This document shows, one piece after another, positions 63,112-64,000 of a stretch of DNA of 64,000 nt. The DNA comes from Mesorhabditis belari. Taxonomy: Eukaryota; Nematoda; Chromadorea; Rhabditida; Rhabditidae. Below the pieces are notes generated by a model. That model was not told the DNA's origin. It made no database searches and saw only the letters and a program-made list of their open reading frames with translations. The stretch lies in assembly GCA_958450365.1 (NCBI GenBank), contig CAUEEP010000170.1, positions 124,001 through 188,000 on the forward strand, written 5' to 3'. Every line of letters starts with the position of its first letter. The first letter of the stretch is position 1. A program made the translations under genes and the position numbers.

Positions 63112-64000
63112 GATATGACTTCTCAATTTCCTCACGCTTCACCGGTGTCGATGAGAACGGATGACATGGAGCTTGAAGCCTGGACTTTGGCTGAGCAACG
63201 AAACGCTGTCGATTCGCCTAACGGACACCAAGATGCGAATTTGATTCGTGAAGCCCAACTGAACGCCCACAATATCAAATGCCTGCTCGACAAGATCTAT
63301 CACCTGAACAAGCAAAACTCTTCCTGAACACTTTAAGTAAGAATTTGTGGAGAGAAGACAAACAAGTGAGTGTATTTATTTCATTAGAACTTAAAAATGT
63401 AAATGTTTTTACTAAAACGTGTCATTCTTTAAAAACTACAATCTTAAAGACAAAATCATGATAATTTTCAGATGTTAACACCGCTCTATTAAAGGATTAA
63501 ATACCATTTTCAAATACTAAACGAAATTTTCAGGATGATTTCTCGAAAGGGTCAACAACGAAAAAGTCGATCAATATTTCGGTGCTCGGACAGACAGGAG
63601 TCGGGAAATCAAAATACGGATAAACGCTCTTGTCAAATCACTATTTAACTTACAAAACGCTGTAGATGAAGCGATTACGGTTATATGGGCGCTGATTTGC
63701 GTGATTCCAACTAAATTCACAATGTATGACAACAATCATCAGAGACACGATGTCCATCTTGGAGGAGCACACGACAATGAGGTTTTTGCGGACAATGGTC
63801 AATCAGCCACTCGGAGCGCCAAGATTTGTATGTAAGGAACAAGATGAACACAATATTTATATCATTGACACTCCGGGAATGAATGATACTCAGAGGACAA
63901 TTTGAAAGATGAGGAAAACATTCAGGAATATTCTTCGATCAATCGCACCTTTCAAAGAGATCCATGCTTTTCGTTTCTGGTTCAAAATAAATGAGGCTCG
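63112..64000 (+). pseudogene. Decayed paralogue of the P-loop GTPase (runs off window)
   Basis: Exon 63112-63327 encodes an acidic helical lead (DDMELEAWTLAEQRNAVDSP). The exon from 63534 shows NISVLGQTGVGKS (G1), then after a shift IPTKFTMYDNNHQ and GQSATRSAKIC, and after a stop YIIDTPGMNDT (G3), in the same order as in the gene at 31-33 kb (GETGVGKST, CIIPSMFTM, GQSATQDARTY, DTPGIGD). Stops and shifts near 63618, 63835 and 63902 break it. The rest lies beyond the window. Confidence 0.8.

Noticed and set aside
1..64000. SL1 trans-splice leader RNA gene or operon
   Set aside because: No SL1-like GGTTTAATTACCCAAGTTTG sequence was seen, and gene spacing does not indicate an operon.

Overview
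The window looks like nuclear DNA from a free-living or parasitic nematode (rhabditid type; species not identifiable). The evidence: about 64% A+T, short introns ending in TTTCAG, seven-transmembrane chemoreceptor genes of Str and Srx/Srw character, FLYWCH/MULE and mariner-type transposons, and a block of the nematode telomere hexamer TTAGGC. Nearly all genes are multi-exon, so single-ORF predictions mostly show exons or shadows.

Layout. 0-4 kb: foldback and palindromic repeats, a 5S rRNA-like fragment and an integrase-like relic. 4.1-5.4 kb (minus): a 5'-incomplete chemoreceptor gene, one of whose introns is almost entirely TTAGGC repeats. 5.4-14 kb: minisatellites, MITEs and fragmentary genes. 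14.4-18.2 kb (plus): an intact ten-exon Str-type chemoreceptor with a Merlin transposon relic in an intron. 19.0 kb: tRNA-Pro(TGG), the only intact tRNA. 20.87-23.63 kb: a complete Mutator-like transposon with an 8-bp target duplication, terminal arrays of GCGCACC and an uninterrupted 480-codon FLYWCH/MULE transposase in 11 exons. 24.8-26.9 kb (plus): a long coiled-coil protein. 31.3-33.5 kb (minus): a P-loop GTPase. 33.7-36.5 kb (minus): an ATP-citrate lyase pseudogene. 36.7-41.6 kb: nested transposons. 41.6-47.5 kb (plus): a gene of the MPEG1/perforin-2 (MACPF) family, with frame breaks and two large foldback/MITE-filled introns. 49.6-51.5 kb (plus): a Ser/Thr kinase. 51.5-55.1 kb: long, broken, nearly intronless frames of unknown origin. 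55.5-59.5 kb: Tc1, mariner and piggyBac-like relics. 59.9-61.2 kb: an unrecognised gene. 62.3-64 kb: a decayed second copy of the 31-33 kb GTPase family, cut by the window edge.

No operon or single pathway links these genes. The strongest biology is (i) the apparently fresh MULE and its non-autonomous relative with a 9-bp target duplication, (ii) the telomere-repeat intron in the chemoreceptor, (iii) an MPEG1-like pore-forming immune gene in a nematode-like genome, and (iv) a sharp contrast between perfectly intact reading frames (MULE, Str receptor, kinase exons) and conserved genes with repeated frame breaks, many at homopolymers. Gene models were spliced by eye; intron phase was checked where stated.
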